DNA of 64,000 nucleotides from Methylococcaceae bacterium (GTDB taxonomy: Bacteria > Pseudomonadota > Gammaproteobacteria > Methylococcales > Methylomonadaceae), in the NCBI GenBank assembly GCA_030693065.1, contig JAUYBL010000024.1, forward strand, positions 62,001 through 126,000. The letters are read 5' to 3'. The notes beneath the pieces were generated by a model that searched no databases, was not told the origin of the DNA, and saw nothing but the letters and a program-made list of their open reading frames with translations. The position numbers and the translations under genes are program-made. Below, one piece after another: positions 35,900-44,847 of this stretch; position 1 is the stretch's first letter; each line of letters opens with the position of its first letter.

Positions 35900-36745
35900 T
35901 CAAGATTGCTTGCCAAGTGCATCGGCAATCAATTGAATAAAATCTTGCTCATTATTTACTTTAGCCACGGCATTGGCATCAACGGTATAACCGTATTGAT
36001 CGGCAATCGCCTGATAACGGGGCAGCCTGGATTTAAACAACTCGGGAAATATCCAGGTAACAAATTCATCCGGGGTAATGTCATTAGCGGATGTCAGATT
36101 TTTTAACCGCATAAATTCTGCCAGCTTGTCATCAAGAAATGCCTCGCGGTAATACAGCGGTTTAGGATCGGATTTGGCGCGCTGAATGATGGTTTGTTCC
36201 AACTCTGGCGGAATTTTAATGTAAATAATTAGCGTCTCTTGTGCCAGTGTATCAAGCACTTCCTGACTATCAAGCTCGCAGACGCTACCACCGGCATCGT
36301 TAATAAAATGATGGTAGCCGTAAATATCTTCGGCTTTATGAATAAACTCCGGCACGTCCAACATTGCCGCAATTTCAGCTTGGTGATGAAGCTTTTGACG
36401 ACGTTTAAACTCAGATAAAGACAGGCCGCCTAATTCAGCATTGCCCAATTTGCTAAGGAACGTCGACACTGGCGCCAAGTTGTCGACAGTAATGTTGTTA
36501 TTGATAGAAATAGAATCCGACAGCAACAACTTACGCAAGAATGGCACCTGCATTGCTTGGCGCTTGATGTTATCCAGAATCGGCTCACCAAGATATTTGG
36601 TACCGATCCGGTAATCGCCCGAATAATGGAACCAGTTAGCTTTGGGCAATTTATTGGCTAGCGTAGTCTTACCTGCTCCCGACATGGCCAGCAAAGTAAT
36701 CCGTTTTGATGGCCAGTCGAGAAATTGTTGTGGCGTCATTTTCAT
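35900..36745 (-). CDS. P-loop ATPase/kinase-like protein, conserved hypothetical
   Basis: 281 aa. A Walker A motif, AMSGAGKTTLANKL, is at residues about 20-33. Further marks are GYHHFINDAGGSVCELD and YIKIPPELEQTIIQRA, which look like a Walker B/lid arrangement of small kinases. I do not recognise a named function. It lies between metA and a small acidic gene on the same strand; the 15-base gap upstream suggests co-transcription with the acidic gene. Confidence 0.75.
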   Translation of the reverse strand: MKMTPQQFLDWPSKRITLLAMSGAGKTTLANKLPKANWFHYSGDYRIGTKYLGEPILDNIKRQAMQVPFLRKLLLSDSISINNNITVDNLAPVSTFLSKLGNAELGGLSLSEFKRRQKLHHQAEIAAMLDVPEFIHKAEDIYGYHHFINDAGGSVCELDSQEVLDTLAQETLIIYIKIPPELEQTIIQRAKSDPKPLYYREAFLDDKLAEFMRLKNLTSANDITPDEFVTWIFPELFKSRLPRYQAIADQYGYTVDANAVAKVNNEQDFIQLIADALGKQS

Positions 36746-36760
36746 GCAATCGTTTCCTAA

Positions 36761-37060
36761 TCAATCCAGATAAGTATCAAGGTCCACATCTTCAGGGTTG
36801 GGTTTGTGTTCATCGGTATCGGAGTAACCTAAATCGTCGCTTTCAATGCCGTCAAACGGCGCGGTCCAGTCCTCGGGATCTTCGATGTAATCGAAAGTAG
36901 AGCCATACCAACTGTCACGATCATATTCACCGATGTCGCCGTTTAAATATTGCACCTCAATTGAATCATCGCTGTCTTCAATCGACACCACTTTAAACGT
37001 GAGATTATTTTCCAGGTCTTTATACCAATTGCCAATAATTGGATCAGTTACAGTTGTCAT
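36761..37060 (-). CDS. Small acidic conserved protein
   Basis: 99 aa, about one third Asp or Glu. The start MTTVTDPIIGNWYKDLENN and the central VVSIEDSDDSIEVQYLNGDIGEYD (in part) suggest a small beta-rich domain like a Tudor or SH3 fold, with a disordered acidic tail. It resembles a family of unknown function (DUF6763-like; from memory). It precedes the P-loop gene and may be its partner. Confidence 0.7.
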   Translation of the reverse strand: MTTVTDPIIGNWYKDLENNLTFKVVSIEDSDDSIEVQYLNGDIGEYDRDSWYGSTFDYIEDPEDWTAPFDGIESDDLGYSDTDEHKPNPEDVDLDTYLD

Positions 37061-37314
37061 GTCTTGCCTCTGTGCTAATGGTTAGGGAGTTTTGCCGACG
37101 CGTAGCAACGGTTACTGCATGGTGGACTAGGTCGGCCTTCTATCTGTTAACAAAGTATTTATAGAGGATGCCCCCTCTTCTTGCAAGCCTGCACTCTTCT
37201 GGAGCAGGATTCAACATAACGCAGTAAGGTTGGAAATAAAGTAAAATTTACTAATTTTGCAAACGCTGTTTACACCATATTTAATCAAAAAAATATTTCA
37301 AGGCACTTTCGACT

Positions 37315-37662
37315 ATGAATTCTCATCCGCTTACATCCGCTCCAGCTAATGATATTTTTTCTTCTACTTTTCTGATTGGAAACGTTGGCGCGCCGTTTGT
37401 GATTGGCTTAGCAGTCGGCTATTTCGCCAAGAAAATGCTACGAACCGTGTTGTTTTTAGCGGGTGCCGCGATTGTACTGTTATTTGTTGCCGAGTATTAC
37501 GGGGTCGTCAATATCTCTAATGCTGACTTGCAACACGCCGCCGACTCCGCTACGGAAGCGGCTAAAAGCTCTGGCGACTTTCTCGTTCATCGTCTAACCA
37601 GCATCACCAGTCAAGGTGCCAGCGCAGCGGGTGGTTTTTTTGTCGGCTTTAAGTTGGGTTAA
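37315..37662 (+). CDS. FUN14-family small membrane protein
   Basis: 115 aa. Two or three hydrophobic segments with glycine patterns: VGAPFVIGLAVGYFAKKMLR, then TVLFLAGAAIVLLFVAEYYG, and a C-terminal GGFFVGFKLG. The GYxxKK motif and short length fit the FUN14 family of bacterial membrane proteins. Function in bacteria is unknown. It sits alone in front of the ars operon. Confidence 0.75.
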   Translation: MNSHPLTSAPANDIFSSTFLIGNVGAPFVIGLAVGYFAKKMLRTVLFLAGAAIVLLFVAEYYGVVNISNADLQHAADSATEAAKSSGDFLVHRLTSITSQGASAAGGFFVGFKLG

Positions 37663-37706
37663 ATTCTAAAGCCCAAGCAAACTTAGCTTAAGGAATCTCT
37701 CCTGCA

Positions 37707-37759
37707 CAAGATTTATTAATCTTGCACCAATTCCATATTTCAAATATTATTGAAACATG
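37707..37759. promoter_or_regulatory. ars promoter region: hairpin and ArsR-type operator
   Basis: A 7-base perfect inverted repeat lies at 37707-37713 and 37718-37724. An AT-rich dyad CATATTTCAA...TTGAAACATG spans 37734-37759 and contains TTTCAA at 37738-37743 and TTGAAA at 37750-37755. It covers the start codon of arsR, as in many autoregulated ArsR operators. No clear ribosome site precedes arsR. Confidence 0.55.
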
Positions 37760-38089
37760 GAAACAAAAACTATCGTCACTGCACTTGCCGCACTCGCCCA
37801 GGATTCACGCCTCGCTATTTTTCGCCTTTTGGTTCAAACCGGTCCTGAAGGCTTGGCCGCGGGCAAAATCAGCGAAGCCTTAGGCATCGCCCCGTCTTCG
37901 TTGTCCTTTCATATGAAAGAACTTACCTTCGCTAATCTGGTCGTCTCAACACAACAAGGTCGTTTCATTATTTACTCGGCAAATTTTCAGGCCATGAACG
38001 ACTTAATCGCATTTTTAACAGAAAACTGCTGCGGCGGTGAATCCTGCGGCACAAGCTGTGCGCCTGATTGCCCAACTGAACAGCAATAA
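37757..38089 (+). CDS. arsR: ArsR-family arsenite-responsive repressor
   Basis: 110 aa. A winged-helix domain reads LAQDSRLAIFRLLVQ, then GISEALG-like KISEALGIAPSSLSFHMKEL. It lacks the classical ELCVCDL metal site. Instead the C-terminal tail has Cys91, Cys92, Cys97, Cys101 and Cys105, so arsenite is probably bound at the tail as in AfArsR-type repressors. It is the first gene of the ars operon and should repress it until As(III) binds. Confidence 0.93.
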   Translation: METKTIVTALAALAQDSRLAIFRLLVQTGPEGLAAGKISEALGIAPSSLSFHMKELTFANLVVSTQQGRFIIYSANFQAMNDLIAFLTENCCGGESCGTSCAPDCPTEQQ

Positions 38090-38131
38090 TCACTCTCTGT
38101 CCTCTATATCCAGACATAAGGAACATTCGCA

Positions 38132-38506
38132 ATGAAAAAACTCGAAATTTATGAACCCGCCATGTGCTGCTCTACCGGTGTCTGCGGCGTAGATGTTGAT
38201 CCGGTATTGGTGCAATTTGTTGCCGATCTGCAATGGCTGAGCGAACAAGGCGTTTCCGTCAGCCGCTACAACCTGTCGCAAGAACCGCAGGCATTTGCCA
38301 CAAATACAGATGTTGTCAAAGAAATGGAAGCTGGCATGGATAGACTGCCTATCGTCGTAGTGGACGGGCAAATCGCATCTACCGGCGTGTATCTGTCTCG
38401 CGCACAATTTGCGCAAAAATTAGGCATTACGCCCGAACAAACCAAATCTAAGCCGCACATTAAAATTGAAGAAGGCTGCTGTAAACCCAGCGGCGGTTGC
38501 TGCTAA
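38132..38506 (+). CDS. arsD: Arsenite metallochaperone ArsD
   Basis: 124 aa. ArsD hands arsenite to the ArsA ATPase and weakly represses the operon. Cys12, Cys13 and Cys18 in AMCCSTGVCG are the binding triad. Two more Cys pairs close the protein (GCCKPSGGCC). PxxxVDGQIASTGVYLSR is family-typical. Forty-two bases separate it from arsR; its end overlaps nothing and arsA begins 29 bases on. Confidence 0.96.
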   Translation: MKKLEIYEPAMCCSTGVCGVDVDPVLVQFVADLQWLSEQGVSVSRYNLSQEPQAFATNTDVVKEMEAGMDRLPIVVVDGQIASTGVYLSRAQFAQKLGITPEQTKSKPHIKIEEGCCKPSGGCC

Positions 38507-38535
38507 TTTTAAGTGACGACATCAAGGATACGAGC

Positions 38536-40290
38536 ATGGCACTGCCAACAGTCAACACCCGCTATTTATTTTTTACCGGCAAGGGCGGCGTCGGCAAAAC
38601 ATCGCTATCCTGCGCAACCGGCATAGCGCTGGCTGAAGCCGGTAAACGCGTGTTGATTGTCAGCACCGACCCGGCCTCAAATCTCGATGAAGTATTAGCG
38701 GTCAATTTGACATCAACGCCTGTTGCGATTCCTGACGTGCCGGGGCTGTTTGCCCTGAATATCGATCCTGAAGCGTCCGCCCAAGCTTACCGCGAACGCA
38801 TGGTTGCGCCATACCGCGGCATATTGCCAGCCGCGGCGATTCAGAGTATGGAGGAGCAATTCTCCGGCGCCTGCACGGTGGAAATTGCCGCGTTTGATGA
38901 GTTCTCCGCACTGATCGGTACACCTGAAAAAACCCGGGAATTCGACCATGTTATTTTCGATACCGCACCCACCGGCCATACGCTGAGGCTGTTGTCGTTA
39001 CCTTCTGCCTGGAATGGCTTTATTGAATCCTCAACAGGTGGCGCCTCTTGTTTAGGCCCACTAGCAGGACTGGAACAACAACGCCATCTGTACGCGGCGA
39101 CCGTGGCACAACTGGCCGACCCCAAACAAACTACTGTAATTCTGGTCAGTCGCGCGGAAACTGCATCGTTACGAGAAGCCGAGCGGACTTGCTCTGAACT
39201 TAAAGACCTGAATATCTGCAATCAGGTATTAGTAATCAATGGGTTGTTCCAAGCTAAAACACCCGGCGATATTATTGCCGACGCGATGACCCAACGAGCG
39301 CAACAAGCACTGGCTGCCATACCCGATAAACTGGCAGCTTTGCCACGCTTTGTCACGGCATTCATGCCCAAAGGCTTGGTTGGCATTACTGCATTGCAGG
39401 CGCTGTCAAAACCGGAAGCTGCCGATGAAGACATATCTATCCCGCAAACGCCAATCCCGGCGCTACCATCGCTACACAAATTGATCGACGACCTTGAAGC
39501 AGGCGGTGTTGGCGTGATCATGACCATGGGCAAAGGCGGCGTCGGTAAAACCACAGTGGCTGCGGCAATTGCCACCTCATTAGCCTTGCGCGGCCACAAG
39601 GTGTTGTTATCCACTACCGATCCAGCAGCGCATGTTGCCGCCGCGATTGAAACACCGGTGCCGGGTTTATCGGTAAGCCGCATCGACCCGCAAGTGGAAA
39701 TTGAGCGCTACCGGCAAGACATCCTGGCTAAAGCCGGGGCAAATCTTGATGCCAGTGCCAAAGCAATGCTGGAAGAAGACTTGCGCTCGCCCTGCACTGA
39801 AGAAATTGCGGTATTCCGCGCTTTTGCCAATGCTGTCGCCGCGGGCAAAGAGTGCTTTGTCGTACTGGACACCGCACCGACCGGCCACACCATTTTATTA
39901 CTGGATGCCGCCGAAGCTTATCACCGCGAAGTGCAGCGAGTGCAAGGCGATATACCCGAAGCGGTGCGCCAGCTGTTGCCTCGCTTACGCGACCCGGCAT
40001 TTACTCGGGTAATCGTCACCACATTAGCAGAAGCCACGCCAGTGCATGAGGCCGAACGCCTACAACAAGACTTGCTCCGCGCCGGTATCATGCCTTATGC
40101 CTGGGTTATCAACCAAAGCCTGTTAGCCAGCGGCACACACGATCCGCAACTGGCCCAGCGCGGACAATATGAAATCCCTTTTATCCGCAAAGTTGCCGGG
40201 CAATTATCTACGCGCTGCGCATTAATTCCCTGGCTGGCGGAAGCGCCGATTGGCGGCAAAGGCTTGGCGCAGATGACGGAAGTTTTGTAA
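38536..40290 (+). CDS. arsA: Arsenite pump-driving ATPase ArsA
   Basis: 584 aa from the ATG at 38536, which has AAGGA upstream. It is a tandem duplication: Walker A FTGKGGVGKTS in the first half and MGKGGVGKTT in the second, each with DTAPTGHT switch motifs. It couples ATP hydrolysis to arsenite export. With ArsD as chaperone it usually drives ArsB; here an Acr3-type permease is downstream. Confidence 0.96.
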   Translation: MALPTVNTRYLFFTGKGGVGKTSLSCATGIALAEAGKRVLIVSTDPASNLDEVLAVNLTSTPVAIPDVPGLFALNIDPEASAQAYRERMVAPYRGILPAAAIQSMEEQFSGACTVEIAAFDEFSALIGTPEKTREFDHVIFDTAPTGHTLRLLSLPSAWNGFIESSTGGASCLGPLAGLEQQRHLYAATVAQLADPKQTTVILVSRAETASLREAERTCSELKDLNICNQVLVINGLFQAKTPGDIIADAMTQRAQQALAAIPDKLAALPRFVTAFMPKGLVGITALQALSKPEAADEDISIPQTPIPALPSLHKLIDDLEAGGVGVIMTMGKGGVGKTTVAAAIATSLALRGHKVLLSTTDPAAHVAAAIETPVPGLSVSRIDPQVEIERYRQDILAKAGANLDASAKAMLEEDLRSPCTEEIAVFRAFANAVAAGKECFVVLDTAPTGHTILLLDAAEAYHREVQRVQGDIPEAVRQLLPRLRDPAFTRVIVTTLAEATPVHEAERLQQDLLRAGIMPYAWVINQSLLASGTHDPQLAQRGQYEIPFIRKVAGQLSTRCALIPWLAEAPIGGKGLAQMTEVL

Positions 40291-40292
40291 GA

Positions 40293-40414
40293 ATCACTTT
40301 ACTTAATCCATTTAAGCGCACAAAGGCAATAAAGTGATACGGGTATTAATTCGTATCCATGGCTTAGCTCCTTCTCGGCAATTGCTCCTGCATTGCCCTA
40401 CTACCTACGTCCAT
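40293..40414. repeat. Hairpin and dispersed-repeat fragment between arsA and arsC
   Basis: An exact 9-base inverted repeat (ATCACTTTA, 40293-40301 and 40330-40338) lies just after arsA. At 40374-40414 a 41-42 base segment is the inverse of part of the MITE copy at 58809-58850, with about 35 of 42 positions equal. The 243-base gap makes arsC possibly a separate transcription unit. Confidence 0.55.
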
Positions 40415-40533
40415 GTAGGCATCCAGAGGGAGAGGGCTTTTCTATGCACATTAAAGATATGTGCCTAGATTAGCCGCTGGAGAGGGGCATTGCGCTTCGC
40501 CCTGAACAATTCAAATAAATTAAGGAAATTACA

Positions 40534-41025
40534 ATGACCCAACCACCCTTAAACATCCTGATTCTATGTACCGGTAACTCCTGCCGCAGCATTCTTGGCG
40601 AAGCGCTGATCAACCATCTGGGCGGCGACCGCTTTCGTGCCTTCAGTGCCGGCAGTCATCCGACCGGCCAAGTCAATGCCAACGCACTGGCAACACTGGC
40701 ACGACACGGCTTGCCGACCGACGGCTACAGCAGCAAATCCTGGGATGTGTTCACCGAAGACCAAATCGACATCATGATTTCAGTGTGCGATTCCGCGGCT
40801 GGCGAGAGCTGCCCGGTTTATTTAGGCAAAGCTGTGCGCGGCCATTGGGGCTTGCCTGATCCTGCCCATGTGTCTGGCAGCCCGGAAATTATTGAAGCAG
40901 CCTTTGAAGCAACTTACCAAGCCTTGGAAAAACGCATAGCGCAATTATTGGCCTTACCGGTCGAAAGCCTCTCCAAGCAAGGACTCACCGCAGCCTTAAA
41001 CAAAATCGGCACGGAAACGCCATGA
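40534..41025 (+). CDS. arsC: Arsenate reductase, low-molecular-weight phosphatase type
   Basis: 163 aa. The P-loop [14 protein letters not shown] near the start and the Asp in [10 protein letters not shown] mark an LMW-PTP fold ArsC that reduces arsenate to arsenite. Additional Cys residues ([10 protein letters not shown]) fit the thioredoxin-coupled mechanism. An upstream SD (TTAAGGAAATTACA) precedes ATG. It overlaps acr3 by ATGA. Confidence 0.94.
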   Translation: MTQPPLNILILCTGNSCRSILGEALINHLGGDRFRAFSAGSHPTGQVNANALATLARHGLPTDGYSSKSWDVFTEDQIDIMISVCDSAAGESCPVYLGKAVRGHWGLPDPAHVSGSPEIIEAAFEATYQALEKRIAQLLALPVESLSKQGLTAALNKIGTETP

Positions 41026-42089
41026 ACAACAATCAACTTGAACCAAGTCCCAAGCATTTAGGTTTTGTAGAACGCTTTCTGACGCTATGGATTTTTACAG
41101 CGATGGCAGGCGGCGTAGGTCTCGGCTATTTTGTCCCTGATGTCACCCAATGGTTAACCCGTTTTCAGGTCGGCACCACTTCGATTCCGATTGCCATCGG
41201 CCTGATTCTGATGATGTACCCGCCGCTGGCCAAGGTGCGTTATGAAGAATTGCCCTTAGTATTCAAAAACACCAAAGTCTTGATTCTGTCCTTGGTACAA
41301 AACTGGATTATCGGCCCCGTTTTGATGTTTACGCTGGCGGTAGTTTTCCTGCGCGATTACCCCGAATACATGGTGGGATTGATCATCATCGGCCTGGCGC
41401 GCTGCATCGCGATGGTCTTGGTATGGAATGACCTGGCCGAAGGCGACACCGAATACTGCGCCGGTTTAGTGGCGTTCAACTCCATCTTCCAGATGCTGTT
41501 TTTTTCGGTTTACGCCTACGTGTTCGTGACCGTACTGCCTGACTGGCTCGGCATCGCCTCGGGTCTGGAAGTTAAGATCACCATGCTGCAGGTCGCCGAA
41601 AGTGTGGTGATTTATCTGGGCATCCCATTTTTTGCCGGTATGTTTACGCGCTTGGTGCTGGTCAGACTCAAAGGCGTACAGTGGTATGAAGAAAAATTCA
41701 TCCCCAAAATCAGTCCGATCACCTTAATAGCGCTGCTGTTCACGATCTTGGTGATGTTCTCCCTCAAAGGCGAAATCATCGTACAACTGCCGCTGGATGT
41801 AATACGCATCGCCGTGCCGCTGGTGATTTACTTTGTCATAATGTTTTTGGCCACGTTTTATATGTCGGCCAAAGCGGGCGCAAGCTACCCGGTGAGTGCA
41901 ACCCTGGCATTTACCGCCAGCGGCAACAATTTTGAACTGGCGATTGCTGTGGCCGTGGCCGTGTTTGGTTTGCAATCAGGTGAGGCATTTGCGGCGGTGA
42001 TCGGGCCGCTGGTGGAAGTCCCGGTGTTGATAGGTTTGGTTAAAGTGGCGCTGTTTTTTAGGCGGAAGTATTTTTTGCAGGTGAACTGA
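41022..42089 (+). CDS. acr3: Arsenite permease, ACR3 family
   Basis: 355 aa with about ten membrane helices. The ACR3 signature includes [16 protein letters not shown] (the critical Cys) and [21 protein letters not shown]. It exports As(III) using the proton gradient, possibly aided by ArsA. Coupled to arsC by a four-base overlap. Confidence 0.95.
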   Translation: MNNNQLEPSPKHLGFVERFLTLWIFTAMAGGVGLGYFVPDVTQWLTRFQVGTTSIPIAIGLILMMYPPLAKVRYEELPLVFKNTKVLILSLVQNWIIGPVLMFTLAVVFLRDYPEYMVGLIIIGLARCIAMVLVWNDLAEGDTEYCAGLVAFNSIFQMLFFSVYAYVFVTVLPDWLGIASGLEVKITMLQVAESVVIYLGIPFFAGMFTRLVLVRLKGVQWYEEKFIPKISPITLIALLFTILVMFSLKGEIIVQLPLDVIRIAVPLVIYFVIMFLATFYMSAKAGASYPVSATLAFTASGNNFELAIAVAVAVFGLQSGEAFAAVIGPLVEVPVLIGLVKVALFFRRKYFLQVN

Positions 42090-42487
42090 TTTTACGCGCA
42101 GTTTAGATTTTAAAATTATTGTGTCGCACGCGACGATTTTTTAAATCGGGTTCCCGCACCCGAAGGCGGGATACTTTCTTTTGCGCAGCCAAAAGAAAGT
42201 ATCCAAAGAAAAAGCCGCCCGGATACCGCTTATTTCCTGCGCGCTGCCGTTGTCATCGAGGGTTGCCAAATGGGGCTCCTGCCCCATTGCCAACTCACGG
42301 CATCCTTGCCGTGCCCCTATGGGCTATTCCCGATGACAACGTCAGTGCTCGGCGCGATATACGGGAGTTACGCTGCGGGAACATCAGCGATTAAATGAGC
42401 AAATCTGGTTAAGCCCTTTCATAACTCAAGAAAAAATGGCAAAAAGTTGATTTCGTTCGTGGTGAGCTTGTCGAACCATGAACGAAA
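42090..42487. repeat. Structured repeat region: several strong stem-loops
   Basis: No gene. The weak terminator-like GTCGC-AC-GCGAC plus six T at 42123-42142 could end the ars operon. A 15-base perfect stem lies at 42169-42183 with 42190-42204 (loop CGCAGC). An 11-base pair CGTTGTCATCG/CGATGACAACG (42248-42258, 42331-42341) encloses two inner hairpins: AATGGGG/CCCCATT (42269-42275, 42282-42288) and CACGGC/GCCGTG (42296-42301, 42308-42313). The whole looks like a compact dispersed repeat rather than coding DNA. Confidence 0.75.
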
Positions 42488-42492
42488 TCAAC
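42446..42492. repeat. 13-bp hairpin with TGAGCTTGTCGAA core
   Basis: GTTGATTTCGTTC at 42446-42458 pairs exactly with 42480-42492; the loop holds GGTGAGCTTGTCGAACC. The core TGAGCTTGTCGAA is shared with the MITE copies at 16334-16492 and 58715-58882. It overlaps the last bases and stop of the RES gene. Confidence 0.7.
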
Positions 42493-43177
42493 ACGCCACT
42501 TTCTGATAAACATCCGTAATTTCCCGCCCATTCCACACATAACAATAATGCGCACCTTGCCGTACCGGCGACAAAATCCGAGGCCGAAAAACCGCAACAC
42601 ACTCACCACCTGAACAACGCACACTGTCATAAACAATGCCGTTTGAGCCGGATATGCGCAAATCTCTCGCCAAGTTTTGGGCAGCGCCATAGCGACTTAT
42701 CTCAGGTGTATAAATATCCGCCATCTCGGATTGCCTGCCACGAATATCGTGTAAATCAGCATCCAGATCGGATGCATAACTGCGCATGTCAATTTCTATC
42801 GGCGGCTCATTTGTCGCGGCTAAAAACAAGGCTCGATGGAACTTAGTCTCCGCTATCGCCGTCGCAATATCGGCCGCGGCATAGTAAACGCCGTAACTGC
42901 CATCGGTAAAACGGCTGCCTTCCGGATTAAGATGGGTGAAAGCCGCCATAATCGGCGTGGTGCCCGGCCCAGAAATACGCTCATCCGGCGGCACCAGGTT
43001 AATTTCCCCGGCTTCATCGCGCAAACGGTCATTGGTGAGCGCTTCGATGGCAAACACAATATCCAGATCTTCCGGCGCAGTGACACGATCGAATAAACCC
43101 GTAGGCGGAAACCGGCTGGGCACCAAGCGCCAGCAAGGCGTCCAGCTGATGTGGCTTAATGGCGGCTGAAAACTCAT
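42488..43177 (-). CDS. RES-domain toxin (NAD+-degrading)
   Basis: 229 aa. The RES motif order is present: WRLVPSRFPPTGLFD (Arg), RFTDGSYGVYYAAADIATAIAETKFH (Gly, Tyr, Glu) and SGSNGIVYDSVR (Ser-Asn-Gly). RES toxins are NAD+ phosphorylases or glycohydrolases that deplete NAD+. It begins within the stop of the Xre/MbcA-like antitoxin gene (ATGA). The stop lies in the hairpin at 42446-42492. Confidence 0.92.
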   Translation of the reverse strand: MSFQPPLSHISWTPCWRLVPSRFPPTGLFDRVTAPEDLDIVFAIEALTNDRLRDEAGEINLVPPDERISGPGTTPIMAAFTHLNPEGSRFTDGSYGVYYAAADIATAIAETKFHRALFLAATNEPPIEIDMRSYASDLDADLHDIRGRQSEMADIYTPEISRYGAAQNLARDLRISGSNGIVYDSVRCSGGECVAVFRPRILSPVRQGAHYCYVWNGREITDVYQKVAC

Positions 43178-43578
43178 GACCAGCCGCGCTGCCCGTCCAG
43201 ATATTGCCGCACCACATACAGGTCGGCAACATGGCCTGTCAGCATGCGTTCAAGCGCCGATTTGCCTTGAAAAGGTATCGCCGAATTGGGCCGTTTTAGC
43301 CATTGATCGGCCGCATCCGCTTTCGGTAACAACACCTGCAAGGCTTTATAAATGCCGAAAATATACGAAAGCCGCTCTAATTTATCCGGACCAAGCTTGG
43401 CCGATTCCGGCTGCTTCTTCCACTTAAAATATGTACTCCGGGAATCCAAGCCCAACAGCGTCATCGCCTCGTCGGCATTAAGACTCCACGCGGTCGCAAT
43501 ATTAAAAAACGTGAGTAAGGCCGCGTTGGAAACCTTGGCGCTTTCGGAAGGAAATTGAGCGGCGGCAAGTGATAACAT
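43174..43578 (-). CDS. Xre/MbcA/ParS-type antitoxin of the RES pair
   Basis: 134 aa from the ATG at 43578, chosen for the AGGAG site seven bases upstream. It has a DNA-binding N-terminal half with an HTH-like LNADEAMTLLGLDSRSTYFKW and a C-terminal DUF2384 toxin-binding part (LERLSYIFGIYKALQVLLPKADAADQWL, cited in part, and LERMLTG). It neutralises the RES toxin and should repress the operon at the palindromes at 43595-43641. Confidence 0.9.
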   Translation of the reverse strand: MLSLAAAQFPSESAKVSNAALLTFFNIATAWSLNADEAMTLLGLDSRSTYFKWKKQPESAKLGPDKLERLSYIFGIYKALQVLLPKADAADQWLKRPNSAIPFQGKSALERMLTGHVADLYVVRQYLDGQRGWS

Positions 43579-43594
43579 GGGGTATCTCCTGATA

Positions 43595-43641
43595 TAAGTT
43601 TGCTTATAAATTTTATGCAAACTTAAGTCTATTAATAGACT
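43595..43641. promoter_or_regulatory. Two palindromes, toxin-antitoxin operator
   Basis: TAAGTTTGC at 43595-43603 pairs with GCAAACTTA at 43617-43625. Right next to it is a perfect 16-base palindrome AGTCTATTAATAGACT at 43626-43641. Both lie directly upstream of the antitoxin start, where an autoregulating Xre-type antitoxin would bind. Confidence 0.7.
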
Positions 43642-43687
43642 TTGTCAAGAGGGGCTTTTATACTATTGCAAAGTAAGCGAAAGAGCC

Positions 43688-44731
43688 ATGAATCATGACG
43701 TTCAGAATCCTAGATACAGCTACTCTGGATATTTTACAGAAACTTTAATAACTATATTGTTAAGCCGACGACATACATATCCTTATATCCAACCAACAGG
43801 ACTATTTCTCTTGATCAAGCCGAAACGACATCATTGGTGGCCAATGGCCCAGTCCCGCCACTGGACAGACTCTAAAGGCCTTGTCTACGTCGCCCGAGGT
43901 AACGGCACGATGTTTCGTGCAAACCCATTGAACATCGGCGTCGAGTCAGAGCTCTATACACGGTTTAGCGATGAAGGCGATAAGGACACATCCGTCGAAG
44001 AGTGGTTCGCCGAAACGATCGACGGTCCTGTCTCCATGATGATCAATCATATATTGGATCCTTCCAACACCGGCCGCCATCCCTTTCGATGTGATCCGAG
44101 AAAGGCCAAAATAGCGAAAGATTTAGGCTTCCGCGTGAATCCATACGTTGATAGGGTACACATACCTTCAGACATCAGGCAGGCGGTTGCAAGCTACGTC
44201 GCGGCCTTGCTGGTTCGACATCCAAACTATCTGGCGAAGCTTATCGATTTCCACACAGAAGAAGACTCTAAGCCCCATGAGATCAAAGGCCGCGCACTGG
44301 ACAACATGCTTGATCTATATCGGGTATACGCTGACCGGATTGCGAATGCCGTGTTCTTGATAACCCGGCGTGACGACTCGGTAGAGTACATCTACGCCGA
44401 TGGAGGAATCATGGTCAAAGAACCATGGCGACATGAATACGGTATTCCGTTTGACATTCACGCGCCTCTAACGCCGGACTTTGCGCTCCAGGTACTTCCT
44501 GTTCCTTTGTCTGAGGATTTGTATACTGCTGCCATTATGGACGCCACCAATCAGGGCGTGGCACGCCAGAACAGGATTATCCTAGGCGGTGCTCAGCGCT
44601 TTGTCTTTTCGCGGCAGCCTCCGCCCCTCAAATTCATCGCCGCGAACTTTGGGAAGCCTGCTCCGAAGAACATATGGTATCGCATTGAGAACGGCCGACT
44701 TGAGAGTGGCTACGACCCTAATAGATCGTAG
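43688..44731 (+). CDS. DUF4238-like protein
   Basis: 347 aa from ATG at 43688; the first about 45 residues are not family-like, so the real start may be a later TTG. The motif KRHHWWPMAQSRHWTDSKGL, a run of ELYTRFSDEGDKDTSVEEWFAE and a C-terminal QNRIILGGAQRFVFSR follow the layout of DUF4238 proteins. These are often found near mobile or defence genes and have a putative nuclease-like core. No function is proven. It is divergent from the RES/Xre pair. Confidence 0.6.
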   Translation: MNHDVQNPRYSYSGYFTETLITILLSRRHTYPYIQPTGLFLLIKPKRHHWWPMAQSRHWTDSKGLVYVARGNGTMFRANPLNIGVESELYTRFSDEGDKDTSVEEWFAETIDGPVSMMINHILDPSNTGRHPFRCDPRKAKIAKDLGFRVNPYVDRVHIPSDIRQAVASYVAALLVRHPNYLAKLIDFHTEEDSKPHEIKGRALDNMLDLYRVYADRIANAVFLITRRDDSVEYIYADGGIMVKEPWRHEYGIPFDIHAPLTPDFALQVLPVPLSEDLYTAAIMDATNQGVARQNRIILGGAQRFVFSRQPPPLKFIAANFGKPAPKNIWYRIENGRLESGYDPNRS

Positions 44732-44847
44732 AATACGCAGAACAGAAGCGCATCGTTCGCGATTTATGCGCCTCCTAATCGGCACATCCTACGAAATACC
44801 CAGCCTGACAAACTAGGTTCGAGGCCTGTTTTCCAAAAAAGGAGACA

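Noticed and set aside
39222-39683. Long antisense frame inside arsA
   Set aside because: A shadow of the GC-rich arsA coding pattern, without a family match.
42119-42394. 91-codon open frame after acr3
   Set aside because: It lies over strong stem-loops, is rich in Arg and Pro, and resembles no protein; it is repeat DNA.
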